The notes: generated from the sequence alone by a model not told the origin. DNA of 45,159 nucleotides from Allobosea sp. AAP35 (GCF_001295925.1 NZ_LJHQ01000046.1:1-45159); one strand, 5' to 3'; positions 1 through 8,926 are shown, counted from the first letter of the stretch. Numbers and translations are program-made.

Positions 1-3
1 CTG

Positions 4-46
4 GAGCATCCTTCGAGACGCCGCTTCGCGGCTCCTCAGGATGAGG
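4..46. repeat. Intergenic palindromic repeat, type A
   Basis: This imperfect palindrome has arms beginning CATCCTTCGAGA and ending CTCAGGATGAG around a GCTTCGCGGC-type centre. A second copy of the same unit, with a shared core, lies at 10339-10382, and a partial inverted one at 10286-10315. It sits just downstream of the ABC ATPase gene (which ends at 61 on the minus strand) and at the extreme left end of the sequence. That position suggests the assembly broke at a multi-copy element. REP-like elements of this look are common in Rhizobiales genomes, from general knowledge. Confidence 0.7.
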
Positions 47-60
47 GCTGTGAGGACCAT

Positions 61-1764
61 TTACACCGGCGGATGGGGAATCGCCGTCAGCAGTTCCTTG
101 GTATAGTCCGCCTTCGGGTCGCCGAGCACCTCCTCGGCCGTGCCCTGCTCGACGATGGCGCCGGTCTTCATCACGATCACCCTGTCGCAGAGCAGGCGCA
201 CCACGTTGAGGTCATGCGAGACGAAGAGGTAGCTCATTCCGAGCCGCTCCTTCAGCTCCTGCAGCAGGTTCAGCACTACCGCCTGAACCGAGACGTCGAG
301 CGCCGCCGTCGGCTCGTCGAGGATGACGAGGTCGGGTTCGAGCGCGATCGCCCGGGCGATGCCGACGCGCGCCTTCTGCCCGCCCGACAACTGGTGGGGA
401 AACCGGTCGATTAGCTCGACTGGCAGCCCGACCAGCCGCGCCAGCTCCTCGCAGCGGGCCCGCAGCGCGTCGCGCCCCGAAATCCCGCCCATCCGCAGGA
501 TCGGATCGGCGATGGCGCGCTCGGCGGTGAAGCGCGGATTGAGGCTGTCGGTCGGATCCTGGAACACCATCTGGATGCGCCGTCGATAGGGCGAAGCGGC
601 GAACTGCTTGGCGGGAATGGCGCCGATATCGGCCCCGTCGAACAGAATCTTGCCACCGCTGGCATCGATCAGCCGCGTGATCATCATCGAGGTCGTCGAC
701 TTGCCGCAGCCCGATTCCCCGACCAGCCCCAGCGTCTCGCCCTTCGCCACGGTGAAACTGATGCCGTCGACGGCGCGGAAGGCTTCTTTCGGCTCCTGCG
801 CCTTGCCCATGAGTTTCGACAGGAACGTACCTGTCGCCGGCCGCGGATACTCCTTGACGAGGGTTTCGACGCGCATCAGCGGCTCGGTGCCTGCCATGGC
901 AATCGCGCGCGGCGCGATCGCTTGGGCCGGCGGCCCCTTGGGCGCATCGGGCAGCAGATCGGAAAGCGACATGCCGATCCGCGGCGTCGCCTGCATCAGC
1001 TTGCGCGTATAGGGATGCTGGGGATTGCGGAAGATCTCGCTGGCGGCCGCCGTTTCGACGACATTGCCCTTCTCCATCACCACGACCTTGTCGCAATAGG
1101 CGGCAGCAAGCCCGAGATCATGGGTGATCAGGATCGTCGACATGCCCCGCTCGCGGGTGAGCTCGACGATCAAGTCCATCACCGCCTTCTGGGTGGTGAC
1201 GTCGAGGCCGGTGGTGGGCTCGTCGGCGATCAGGAGCTGCGGCTGGCAGGCGAGCGCGAGCGCGATCACGACGCGCTGGCACATGCCGCCCGACAGCTCG
1301 AAGGGATAGGCGTCATAGCGCTCTTCGGGCCGCGCGATCTTGACCTTTTCCAGCGCCTCGATTGCCTTTTCGCGCGCGGTCGCCCGCGTCGCCTGGACAT
1401 GTTCGAGCAGCACGTCCTCGATCTGCTTGCCGACCTTGCGGATCGGGTTCAGCGCCGCACGCGGGTTCTGGAAGATCATCGAGATCTCGCGCCCGCGCAG
1501 ATCGCGCATCTGCGTTTCGGTCGCGGTGACCAAGTCGATGCCCGAAAACGAGATCGAGCCTTCCGCGACCCGCCCGGCGCGGTCGAGAATCCGCACCACG
1601 GCATAGGAGGTCACCGACTTGCCCGAGCCGGATTCACCGACGATGGCGACAGTCTCGCCCTTGGCGACACTGACGTCGATCGCTTTCACCGCCTGCACCA
1701 TGCCACGCCGCGTGGCGAATTCGACGGTGAGGTTCTTGATGTCGAGGAGTGGGGGAGCGGTCAT
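61..1764 (-). CDS. Peptide/nickel-type ABC transporter ATPase with two fused nucleotide-binding domains
   Basis: The 567-residue protein is a fusion of two ABC ATPase domains, equivalent to DppD plus DppF and similar in layout to GsiA. It powers uptake through the two permeases encoded just upstream. The N-terminal half has Walker A GESGSGKS, signature LSGGMCQR and Walker B LLIADEPTTGLD. The C-terminal half has GESGCGKS, LSGGQKAR and LVILDEPTAALD. Both halves therefore look catalytically intact. It is the last gene of the minus-strand order binding protein, permease, permease, ATPase. It is separated from the permease gene by about 157 nt that hold a repeat element, so it may depend partly on read-through. 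The substrate cannot be read from the sequence; oligopeptides or another small amide are typical of the family. Confidence 0.95.
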   Translation of the reverse strand: MTAPPLLDIKNLTVEFATRRGMVQAVKAIDVSVAKGETVAIVGESGSGKSVTSYAVVRILDRAGRVAEGSISFSGIDLVTATETQMRDLRGREISMIFQNPRAALNPIRKVGKQIEDVLLEHVQATRATAREKAIEALEKVKIARPEERYDAYPFELSGGMCQRVVIALALACQPQLLIADEPTTGLDVTTQKAVMDLIVELTRERGMSTILITHDLGLAAAYCDKVVVMEKGNVVETAAASEIFRNPQHPYTRKLMQATPRIGMSLSDLLPDAPKGPPAQAIAPRAIAMAGTEPLMRVETLVKEYPRPATGTFLSKLMGKAQEPKEAFRAVDGISFTVAKGETLGLVGESGCGKSTTSMMITRLIDASGGKILFDGADIGAIPAKQFAASPYRRRIQMVFQDPTDSLNPRFTAERAIADPILRMGGISGRDALRARCEELARLVGLPVELIDRFPHQLSGGQKARVGIARAIALEPDLVILDEPTAALDVSVQAVVLNLLQELKERLGMSYLFVSHDLNVVRLLCDRVIVMKTGAIVEQGTAEEVLGDPKADYTKELLTAIPHPPV

Positions 1765-1779
1765 CGAACACCTCCCCTG

Positions 1780-1904
1780 TCTTTCCGGGGCTCGCGCAGC
1801 GAGAACCCGGAACCCACGACCGGGTGAGCGCTGAAAATCGAACAGGTCGTGCCCCTGCCCGTGGCTTCCGGGTTCACGGCTGCGCCGCGCCCCGGAATGA
1901 CAAC
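1780..1904. repeat. Intergenic palindromic repeat, type C
   Basis: The interval opens with TTTCCGGGGCTCGCGCAGCGAG and closes with GCGCCGCGCCCCGGAATGAC, so its two ends are near inverse complements. Internal sub-repeats around CCCGGAACCCACGACCGGGT and TTCCGGGTTCACGG add further stems. It fills the gap between the permease gene (ending at 1922) and the ATPase gene (starting at 1764), inside an otherwise co-directional transporter operon. No open reading frame in it looks real. Confidence 0.65.
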
Positions 1905-1921
1905 CGTGGAGGTGATCCCCA

Positions 1922-2830
1922 TCAATTCCTCCGCTGCGGATCGACGAGGTCGCGCACGCCGTCGCCGAGCAGGTTGAAGCAGAACACCGCCGTCATCAGC
2001 GCGAGCCCCGGGAAGAAGGCGATCCACCATTCGCCCGAGACGATGAAGCTCGCGCCCTCGGCGACCATGATGCCCCATTCCGGAGTCGGCGGGCGCACGC
2101 CCAGCCCGATAAAGGAGAGGCCGGCCGCATTCAGGATGGCATAGCCCATGGTCAGTGACATCTGCACCGCCATGATCGGCATGATGTTGGGCACGATCTG
2201 CGTCAGCAGAAGCCGCCAGTCGGAATTGCCCGAGAGCCGCGCCGCCTGGACGAAGCCGGCCTCGCGCCGGACATTCGCTTCGGCGCGGGCGACGCGGGCA
2301 TAGAGCGGGAAATTGATGATCGCGGTGGCGATGACGATGTTGGTGACGCTGTTGCCGAGCGCCGCCACGATGCCCATCGCCAGCACGAAGAGCGGGAAGG
2401 CCATGATCGTGTCGGCGATGCGCCCGACCACCTTGTCGACCCAGCCGCCATAGAAGCCGGCCATGACGCCCGCCAGCCCGCCCATGGCGAAGACGAGCGC
2501 GACCGAGCAGACGGCAATAGCGAAATCGAGCCGCGTCGCCACGATCACCCGGCTGAAGATGTCGCGGCCGAGCTGGTCGGTGCCGAACCAGTGTGCCGCG
2601 CTCGGCCCCTGCAGCGCCGAATTAGTGTTGCTGGCGAGCGGGTTGTACGGCACCAGCGACGGCCCGAAGATCGCGGCGAACAGGATCAGCGCAAACAGCC
2701 CGAAGGCGAGCCCCGTCACCGGGTTCTCGGCGACGATATGGCGCCCATGGGCCCAGAGGCTGGTCGAAGGCGGCGCCTCGAAGCGCAGCGCAGGCGCGGC
2801 TGCGGGATCGACCTTGGTCATGTCGTTCAT
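1922..2830 (-). CDS. ABC transporter permease, DppC/OppC family
   Basis: The 302-residue inner-membrane permease is one of two that form the translocation channel of the peptide-type importer. It has the DppC layout. A hydrophilic N-terminus is followed by a first membrane segment (about residues 37-60, LAFGLFALILFAAIFG), then the periplasmic stretch containing HWFGTDQLGRD that is typical of DppC/OppC. The BPD_transp_1 core follows, with an EAA-like loop in the region AEANVRREAGFVQAARLSG. Its start lies 4 nt after the stop of the partner permease gene, indicating translational coupling. Start at 2830 (MNDMTK); an internal Met at residue 4 is possible but equally close. Confidence 0.95.
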   Translation of the reverse strand: MNDMTKVDPAAAPALRFEAPPSTSLWAHGRHIVAENPVTGLAFGLFALILFAAIFGPSLVPYNPLASNTNSALQGPSAAHWFGTDQLGRDIFSRVIVATRLDFAIAVCSVALVFAMGGLAGVMAGFYGGWVDKVVGRIADTIMAFPLFVLAMGIVAALGNSVTNIVIATAIINFPLYARVARAEANVRREAGFVQAARLSGNSDWRLLLTQIVPNIMPIMAVQMSLTMGYAILNAAGLSFIGLGVRPPTPEWGIMVAEGASFIVSGEWWIAFFPGLALMTAVFCFNLLGDGVRDLVDPQRRN

Positions 2831-2834
2831 GCCC

Positions 2835-3848
2835 TCAGCCCTCCAGCCGGACGCGGGGATCGATGACGCCGTAGAGCACGTCGATCATCAGGTTCAGCGC
2901 GACGTAAAGGATCGCCATCGTCAGCACGAAACCCTGGATCGGCGCATAATCGGAGGCGATCAGCGCCTCGACCGCATAGGAGCCGACGCCCGGCCAGGCG
3001 AAGACCTTCTCCACCAGCACATTCGCCCCGAGCAGGAAGGAGAACACCATGCCCAGCGTGGTCACAACCGGCAGCATGGCGTTGCGAAAGGCGTAGGTGC
3101 CGATGACCTTGCGGTTCGACAGCCCGCTTGCCCGCGCGGTGCGCACAAAATCGGCGCTCAGCACGGCCAGCATCGAGGCGCGCGTCATGCGGGTAATCGG
3201 CGCCAGCGAGAAGATCGCCAGCGTCACCGCCGGCAGGATCAGCTGAGCGAAGGCCGCCCGGAAGGTCTCGCCATCGCGCGCCAGCAGGGAATCGACGAGA
3301 TAAAGCCCGGTGATCCGCGCCGGTTCGGAAGCGAAGACATCGAGCCGCCCCAGCGGGGCCGGTGACCAGCCGAGGATGAAATAGAAGACATAGACCAGCA
3401 GCAGCCCGGTGAAGAACACCGGCAGCGAGACGCCTGCGGTCGCCACAATCCGGCACAGATGGTCGATCCAGGAGCCCTGCCTGACAGCTGCGAGCACGCC
3501 GAGCGGCAGCGCCACCGCCATGGCGAGCAGCAGCCCCGCCAGCGTCAGCTCGGCCGAGGCCGGCAGCCGCGCGGCGAGATCGGCCGTCACCGGCTGGCCG
3601 GTGGTCAGCGACATGCCGAGATCGCCCTTCACCAGCGCGGTGACGTAAGCGACGAACTGCACCGGCAGGGGCTGGTCCAGCCCGAGCTTGCTGCGGATCT
3701 CGATGATCGCCTCGGGCGAGGCGGCGGGACCGGCGAAATACGCTGCCGTGTCGCCCGGCAGCACCCGCGTCAGCAGGAAGGTGACGATGATGACGCCGAT
3801 CACCGAGGGGATCGTCGTCATCAACCGCTGGCCGATCATCCGAAGCAT
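2835..3848 (-). CDS. ABC transporter permease, DppB/OppB family
   Basis: The 337-residue permease begins MLRMIGQRLMTTIPSVIGVI, the N-terminal membrane helix typical of DppB-type permeases. LPGD follows at about residues 30-33, and then the BPD_transp_1 domain. A cytoplasmic coupling loop reads RTARASGLSNRKVIGTYAFR. It pairs with the DppC-type permease immediately downstream, only 4 nt away, to form the membrane channel. The binding-protein gene upstream is 121 nt away, and that gap holds a repeat element. The protein has the normal length for the family and no missing parts. Confidence 0.95.
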   Translation of the reverse strand: MLRMIGQRLMTTIPSVIGVIIVTFLLTRVLPGDTAAYFAGPAASPEAIIEIRSKLGLDQPLPVQFVAYVTALVKGDLGMSLTTGQPVTADLAARLPASAELTLAGLLLAMAVALPLGVLAAVRQGSWIDHLCRIVATAGVSLPVFFTGLLLVYVFYFILGWSPAPLGRLDVFASEPARITGLYLVDSLLARDGETFRAAFAQLILPAVTLAIFSLAPITRMTRASMLAVLSADFVRTARASGLSNRKVIGTYAFRNAMLPVVTTLGMVFSFLLGANVLVEKVFAWPGVGSYAVEALIASDYAPIQGFVLTMAILYVALNLMIDVLYGVIDPRVRLEG

Positions 3849-3881
3849 GGCTGCCTCCCTATCGTGTAAGCCGGAGTTGCA

Positions 3882-3962
3882 CCGTCATTCTCGGGCGAAG
3901 CGAAGCGCAGACCCGAGAATCTCTTGCAGGAGGTGCTCGAGTCGTCGCCCGAGCATGACGGT
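3882..3962. repeat. Intergenic palindromic repeat, type B
   Basis: The interval runs from ACCGTCATTCTCGGGCGAAG to GTCGCCCGAGCATGACGGT, ends that are close inverse complements. A nested pair (CTCGGGCGAAG and CAGACCCGAGAAT) sits inside the left half. It lies between the binding-protein gene and the first permease gene of the ABC operon. This is a common place for a stem-loop that lets the binding protein be made in excess, but here the element looks like a dispersed genomic repeat. Confidence 0.65.
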
Positions 3963-3969
3963 CCTCGGA

Positions 3970-5559
3970 TCACACGCCCTTCGTCAGATAGCGGAAATCC
4001 GGCTCGCGGCAGGGCTGGAACTGGTAGCCCCCGATCGACTTCTGCAGCGCCACGTCATGCGTCGGCTGGTTGATCGGCACCATCGGCACCTCGGCGTTGA
4101 TCAGCTTGATGAAGTCGATGACGTTGGCGTCGTAGGAGGCCTTGTCAGGCGCGAAGCGGGCAGCGTCGACGAGCTTGTCCAGCGCCGGGTTCTGGTAGGC
4201 AGCGATGTTGAAGATCGAATTATTGCCGTGCATCGTCCAGAACAGGTAGTAATCGGGATAGTCGAGCCAGCCGGCGAAACGGTTGAGCACCATCGGATTG
4301 GTCTTCTTGGCGATCTCGGTGCGGAAATTGGCGCCCGGCACCTTGTTGATCTCGACCGTGATGCCGATCTGAGCCAGAGCCTCCTTCATCAGAACCGCGA
4401 TCGGCTCGGCCACCGTCGCGTTGCCGGCGTCGAAATACAAAGTCGTCGAGAACGGACCGCCCGCCGCATCGACCAGCGCCTTCGCCTTGGCGACGTCGGT
4501 GGTGTAGGGGAAGGGCTGCGGCCAGGCGACCTTCGGAGCCGTGCCGCCGGCCATCGAGACGCCGCGCCCGAACAGCGCCGCCTGCATGATCTTGTCGTAA
4601 GGCATTACCCAGGCGACGGCCTGGCGCAGGCGGACGTCCTTGAACGGGCCGACCTGCGTGTTGAGATAGCAGCCCCAGACGCCGTTGGGGATCGGCACGC
4701 CGACGACATTGATCTTGCCGGCGTCGAGCAGGTCCTTGAAGTCCTTCGGCGGCAGCCCGTAGGAGACATCGGCATCTCCACGCTCGATCAGCGCCCGGCG
4801 CGTCGAGGGCGAGGCGATGTCGCGGGCGATGATGCGGCGCAGTTGCGGCAGCTTTCCGCAGGCCCAGGCGTCATTGCGGACATAGATCGTCTCGACGCCG
4901 GGCTTCCAGCTCTCGACCTTGTAGGCGCCGGAGCCGGCGATGTTGTTCTTCAGATAGTCCTTCGCCCAGGGGTCGCCGCCGCTATTGGCGATGGCGAGCT
5001 CGGAATCGAACACGAAGGGAATGGTCACGGCGAGGTTCGGCAGCGTCATCTTGTCCTTGCGGACGAAGTCGATGCGGAAGGTCTTGTCGTCAACGGCGAC
5101 GAACTGCTCGGGCTTCTCCAGCGAGCCGGCATTCATCTGCGTCGTCGCGAAGCCGCCGATCGAGACCGCGCGGTCCATCGACCACTTCACGTCCTTGGCG
5201 GTGACCGCTCGGCCGGAATGGAACTTGGCATCACGCAGCTTGAAGGTGGCGCTCATGCCGTCGGAGGCGACCTGATAGCTCTCGGCCAGCTCGCCCTCGA
5301 GCTCGCCCATCGCGACCTGATGGCCGCCGCCGCCCGGGATCGGAACCGGCTTGAAGCGCAGCAGCCGGTCATAGCAGTTCAGCGAGACGCCGTTCACCGG
5401 CTGCGACGCGCCGATGCCCTGCATGTCCAGGCTGTTGGGCCCGTATTCCTGCACCAGCAGCAGGGTCTCGTTGCGGCTCGGCGCCTGGGCCTGGGCGCTG
5501 CCCTTCGCGACGAAGGGAGCGGAGAGGCCTGCGGCAATGGCGGTACGGCGCGTGATCAT
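3970..5559 (-). CDS. ABC transporter substrate-binding protein, family 5 (peptide/nickel type)
   Basis: This periplasmic binding protein of the SBP_bac_5 family (529 residues with the start chosen) delivers ligand to the adjacent permeases. The start at 5559 is preferred over the longer open frame to 5877. It gives MITRRTAIAAGLSAPFVAKG, a twin-arginine-like signal peptide ending near SAQAQA, and is preceded by GAGGA at a suitable distance. The upstream extension is proline/arginine-rich and unlike the family. Family landmarks are LAESYQVASDGMSATFKLRD, FHSGRAVTAKDVKWSMDRAV, GSGAYKVESW and DVRLRQAVAW. It heads a minus-strand operon with DppB, DppC and ATPase genes. The specificity is not recognisable. 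A cluster of TGCAT motifs further upstream may be its operator region. Confidence 0.93.
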   Translation of the reverse strand: MITRRTAIAAGLSAPFVAKGSAQAQAPSRNETLLLVQEYGPNSLDMQGIGASQPVNGVSLNCYDRLLRFKPVPIPGGGGHQVAMGELEGELAESYQVASDGMSATFKLRDAKFHSGRAVTAKDVKWSMDRAVSIGGFATTQMNAGSLEKPEQFVAVDDKTFRIDFVRKDKMTLPNLAVTIPFVFDSELAIANSGGDPWAKDYLKNNIAGSGAYKVESWKPGVETIYVRNDAWACGKLPQLRRIIARDIASPSTRRALIERGDADVSYGLPPKDFKDLLDAGKINVVGVPIPNGVWGCYLNTQVGPFKDVRLRQAVAWVMPYDKIMQAALFGRGVSMAGGTAPKVAWPQPFPYTTDVAKAKALVDAAGGPFSTTLYFDAGNATVAEPIAVLMKEALAQIGITVEINKVPGANFRTEIAKKTNPMVLNRFAGWLDYPDYYLFWTMHGNNSIFNIAAYQNPALDKLVDAARFAPDKASYDANVIDFIKLINAEVPMVPINQPTHDVALQKSIGGYQFQPCREPDFRYLTKGV

Positions 5560-6012
5560 AGGGTCTGTCCTCGTGTTCGTGGGGCGGTTCAGGAAGCTGG
5601 AAGCAGGTCGCGCGCCGACGGTTGCAGCGTGCAGCCCGGATTTGCCGTCACAACGCGAAGCGCCGAAGCGGATGCCTGGAACGCACGCGGCGCGATGGCG
5701 GCGAAAGCCGGCTGGCCGAGGATGGTTGAAATGCTGCCAAGCCACATGGGCCGCCCCTCCCGCCCCTTTGGCGTGACGGCCCTTCCCAAGCAGGGAGCGT
5801 GCCAACTTTAGGGCATTGTTCTTGAAGGGTTTTTCAGGAGCCGGAACAGGAGCGGGCGGAAAAGATGCACTCAACATGTATGCAAGGCATCAAAACATGC
5901 ACACAAATTATGCAAGCTCTCACCGGCTCGCTGAGGCGGCGAAAGCTGTTGTTAATATCCATTGAACTGTCGATGAGCGGACCAGAAAGCGGTCAGGTCG
6001 CATCGAGCGGCG
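5560..6012. other. 453-nt gene-free leader and promoter region of the ABC operon
   Basis: Short open frames exist here on both strands, but none has convincing coding character or a good ribosome-binding site. The left part (5560-5860) would be the untranslated leader of the binding-protein gene. The A/T-richer stretch 5861-5960 holds the ATGCA cluster described separately and is the most likely promoter. I saw no clear terminator for the MOSC gene, which ends at 6013 and is transcribed into this region. Confidence 0.5.
5865..5914 (-). promoter_or_regulatory. Cluster of four TGCAT motifs, candidate operator of the ABC operon
   Basis: ATGCA occurs at 5865-5869, 5880-5884, 5897-5901 and 5910-5914 (TGCAT on the transcribed strand). 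The second is part of ACATGTATGCA and the third of ACATGCACACA. Four copies in 50 bp, in the only A/T-rich part of the region, suggest repeated regulator sites, for example for a GntR- or LacI-type protein. No regulator gene adjoins it, so the assignment is inference. Confidence 0.4.
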
Positions 6013-6744
6013 TCAGGCAGCCGGGGCGACCCTGTCGCCGGTGACGATCTCGCCCACCGACACCACATCGCAGTAGATGCCGAAATGGCGCCCATAGCGC
6101 TTCACCACCAGCCGCAGCAATTCGATATCGAGCGGCAGATCCTCCTGCTCGATCATGATGAAGCCGCAGCGGGTGCAGGGCTCGCGACCCCTCAGGACGA
6201 CGTTTCCGATCGCGATGTCGCGACCGATCCAGCCCTGCTCCGGCATCGGATCGGCGCCATCGGGCCAATCGACGACGACATTGGGCCGGAAGCGGCGCTC
6301 ATCGATGATGCTGCCGGGAAGATCGCGAGCCAGCGTCCGCATCGCCGCCGTCGTCAGGAGGTGAATCGGCGCGTGCTCGTCGCGCGGCTGAAAGCCCTCA
6401 CCGCCGATTGGTGCAAACGGCTTGAGCGCGGGCGAAAAACCAAAGGCGTTCTCCAGCGCCGCCAGGGCGGCCGTGTCATCGGGCGCGGCCCAGAGCGCGC
6501 CATCGGACGAGATCTCGACGCTGTCTCCCGTCCAGCGAGCTCGCCCGCCGGGCACTTTCGTGAAATGCTTTTCGCGCCCGGGCGAGGCAATCCGCCCGCT
6601 GGCGGCATCGCACAGACCCCAGACCCTGTCGCCCGCGATCCCGGTGGCGGCGACCGGCGCGCGATGCAGGCGCTCGCCCCCCATCGAACTGACCGGGTAG
6701 CGCCAGAGCGCGGCCACCGATCCCGTGACGTGCGATTCGGTCAC
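6013..6744 (-). CDS. MOSC domain-containing protein
   Basis: The protein has an N-terminal MOSC beta-barrel (about residues 1-110) and a C-terminal MOSC domain. Such proteins act in molybdenum-cofactor or sulfur transfer chemistry, for example mARC/YcbX-type reductases. Supporting landmarks are the opening VAALWRYPVSSMGGE, the region FRPNVVVDWPDG, and LRGREPCTRCGFIMIEQ with the conserved cysteine pair. The start is taken as GTG at 6744 (243 residues), because family proteins begin close to this motif and GAGG lies 8 nt upstream. The open frame does extend to 6948, but the extension looks non-coding. The GTG overlaps the stop of another short open frame (GTGA), which would allow coupling if that frame is real. 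A ferredoxin domain, present in some relatives, is absent. Confidence 0.85.
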   Translation of the reverse strand: MTESHVTGSVAALWRYPVSSMGGERLHRAPVAATGIAGDRVWGLCDAASGRIASPGREKHFTKVPGGRARWTGDSVEISSDGALWAAPDDTAALAALENAFGFSPALKPFAPIGGEGFQPRDEHAPIHLLTTAAMRTLARDLPGSIIDERRFRPNVVVDWPDGADPMPEQGWIGRDIAIGNVVLRGREPCTRCGFIMIEQEDLPLDIELLRLVVKRYGRHFGIYCDVVSVGEIVTGDRVAPAA

Positions 6745-7005
6745 GGCCGATGCCTCGCGACACCCTTGATGCTGGCGAGCCAGAGCGCGCGGGTGAAGTG
6801 GCTCTGCGCGTATTCTAGCATGTGGCCCCAGCTCGGGTCGAGGCGGCACCGTAGTCGAGAATGCACATTGGCGATACGGGAGACCGGCCACGTCGCAGGG
6901 CAGATCGGCAGGCAGGCGGCACGCCAGCGCCATAACGGCCGTGTGCATCAGGATGCCACCGGCCCAGAGTGGCGCCGGTGAACATCATGGTCGCGCATCA
7001 TCGCT

Positions 7006-8697
7006 TCAGGGCGTCCAGTACCAGACGCTCATGTTCCAGCTATTTTGCCGGGCGTTGACGTTCGGCTGGTAGCCGATCAGCCCCTCCTTGTAGCCCTCGA
7101 CCGGAGCGTATTGGTAGATCGGGAGGATGGGTAGCTCCTCGCGCGCGATCTCCTGCAGCTTCCAATAGATCGCCTTGCGCTTTTCCTTGTCGAAGGTGGC
7201 CTGCCCCGCCTTCAGCAGTCGATCGACCTCGGCATTCTGCCACTGCATCTGGTTGGCGCCGGCCCCGCTTCTGGCGGGAATCGCATCCGAGGCAAAGCGC
7301 GCCGCCGGATCGGGATCGATCACAGTGCGGAAGGCCGTGCCGACGATCAGCAGGTCAAACTGCGAGCGGGTGTAGAACTCACCCCAGATCACCGCGGCCG
7401 GCATGTTGTTGATCGTGATCCTGGCGCCGATCCGCTGCCAGTCCTGCACCATCAATTGCTGCGCCTGTTCGCGCAGCGGCGCCCCCGTCGTGGTTGAGAC
7501 GGCGAAGGCCAGCGGCAAGCCGTCCTTCATCCGCGTGCCCGATCCCGAGCGCTTCCAGCCGGCTTTGTCGAGTATCTTGTTGGCAAGCGCCACATCGTAG
7601 ACGTGCCTGGGCAGATTGGGATTAAAAGCCCAGCTTTCCTGAGGGGAGAAAGATTCCGCCGGAATGTGCAGGCCGTAATAGATAATCTCGATGATCGCCT
7701 GCTTGTTGAGCGAAGCATAGAGCGCCTTGCGGACAGCCTTGTCCCTCAGCACCGGATGCTCGAGATTTGGCATCAGCATTTCGAGCGAGGCGCTGGGAAC
7801 CTTCCCGACCTTGCGGCCGGGCAGCTTGACGGCCTCGGCGTAAAAATTGGCTGGTATGCCGGTCCCGATGATGAGGTCGACCTCGCCGCTGCGGAACCGG
7901 GCGTAGAGCGCGCCCTGATCGGGCACGTATTTCAGGATGGCCCGCTCCAGATAGGGGCCATCTCCGTGATACGCCTCGTTGGCAACGAGCAGAATGTTGT
8001 CGCCGGGCGTGCGCGTGCCCCATTTGAACGGGCCGGTGCCGACGGGGTTCTGGTTGAACGGCGCGGTGTTGGGATCGCTCGCCTGCCCGAGGATATGCTT
8101 GGGCACGATGAAGGTGTTGGAGAGCAGCGCGAGATAGGGCGCATAGGCCTTCTCCATCCGCCACGAGATCTCCAGCGGTCCGATGACCTTGATGTCGGTG
8201 ACGAGGGCGTGCCCGACGCGGGTGCGGCTCTTGAAGCCCGGCGTGTCGATCAGTTCGAGGGTGTATTTCACGTCCTCAGCGGTGAAGGCCGTGCCGTCAT
8301 GCCAGGTCACGCCGTCGCGCAGCTTGACCCTCCAGGCAAGGCCGCCTTCCGAAATGCCGCCATTGGCCTCGCTGGGAACCTCGACCGCGAGATCGGGGAT
8401 AAGGTTGCCCCTGGGGTCGGCCACCCACATCGTGTTGAAGATCTGCATCCAGACCGTCTCGTCGACCTCTATACCCGGCATCAGCGGATTGAAGGCGGTC
8501 GGCTCCTGCGAGAGGCCGACCACGACCTGGCCGGTGGGCCTGGCTGGCGGCGGCGGGACGGCTCTGGTCTGGGCAGGGGCCTCGCCGATTCCCGTCGCGG
8601 CAAGAAATCCGCCAGCGCCGAGCGCGAGCAAGTCGCGGCGCTGGATCGCAGGCATCGGCAGGATAAGCTCGGCACGGCCAGTGGTGTTCTTGATCAT
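7006..8697 (-). CDS. Orphan ABC substrate-binding protein, family 5 (peptide type)
   Basis: A second SBP_bac_5 periplasmic binding protein, 563 residues with the start at 8697. The start MIKNTTGR is preceded by AGAGGGG about 6 nt upstream and is preferred over the longer frame to 8856. The N-terminus carries a twin-arginine-like export signal (RRDLLALGAGGFLAATG, about residues 22-38) and a short proline-rich linker. Landmarks are VVGLSQEPTAFNPLMPG, LRDGVTWHDGTAFTAEDVKY, NPVGTGPFKW and KAVRKALYASLNKQAI. No permease or ATPase genes accompany it. It may share the transporter encoded at 61-3848 or one elsewhere. It is divergent from the FAD oxidoreductase gene, so a shared intergenic promoter region is likely. 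Confidence 0.92.
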   Translation of the reverse strand: MIKNTTGRAELILPMPAIQRRDLLALGAGGFLAATGIGEAPAQTRAVPPPPARPTGQVVVGLSQEPTAFNPLMPGIEVDETVWMQIFNTMWVADPRGNLIPDLAVEVPSEANGGISEGGLAWRVKLRDGVTWHDGTAFTAEDVKYTLELIDTPGFKSRTRVGHALVTDIKVIGPLEISWRMEKAYAPYLALLSNTFIVPKHILGQASDPNTAPFNQNPVGTGPFKWGTRTPGDNILLVANEAYHGDGPYLERAILKYVPDQGALYARFRSGEVDLIIGTGIPANFYAEAVKLPGRKVGKVPSASLEMLMPNLEHPVLRDKAVRKALYASLNKQAIIEIIYYGLHIPAESFSPQESWAFNPNLPRHVYDVALANKILDKAGWKRSGSGTRMKDGLPLAFAVSTTTGAPLREQAQQLMVQDWQRIGARITINNMPAAVIWGEFYTRSQFDLLIVGTAFRTVIDPDPAARFASDAIPARSGAGANQMQWQNAEVDRLLKAGQATFDKEKRKAIYWKLQEIAREELPILPIYQYAPVEGYKEGLIGYQPNVNARQNSWNMSVWYWTP

Positions 8698-8926
8698 CGA
8701 AAACCCCTCTTCGAGCGAGGCCCTGCTTCTGGGCAGGTGATTGCGTTCGGCCGATGGTCGGGCCTTGTGTCGGAGCGAAGCAGCCCCGACGATATCGAAC
8801 ACCGATCGATTGTGACAGGTGCACAGGCTAAGCAGTTTCGCCCGGCCCTTCGGCATAGGCTTCTGTCGCGATGCGATGATATCAAGTTCAGCCGCCGGCC
8901 CCTGCCGCAGGATTCAACCGCCACCG

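Noticed and set aside
3688..5811. A 707-codon open frame on the plus strand opposite the binding-protein gene
   Set aside because: It is antisense to a well-supported SBP_bac_5 gene, and its product is arginine/valine-rich without domains.
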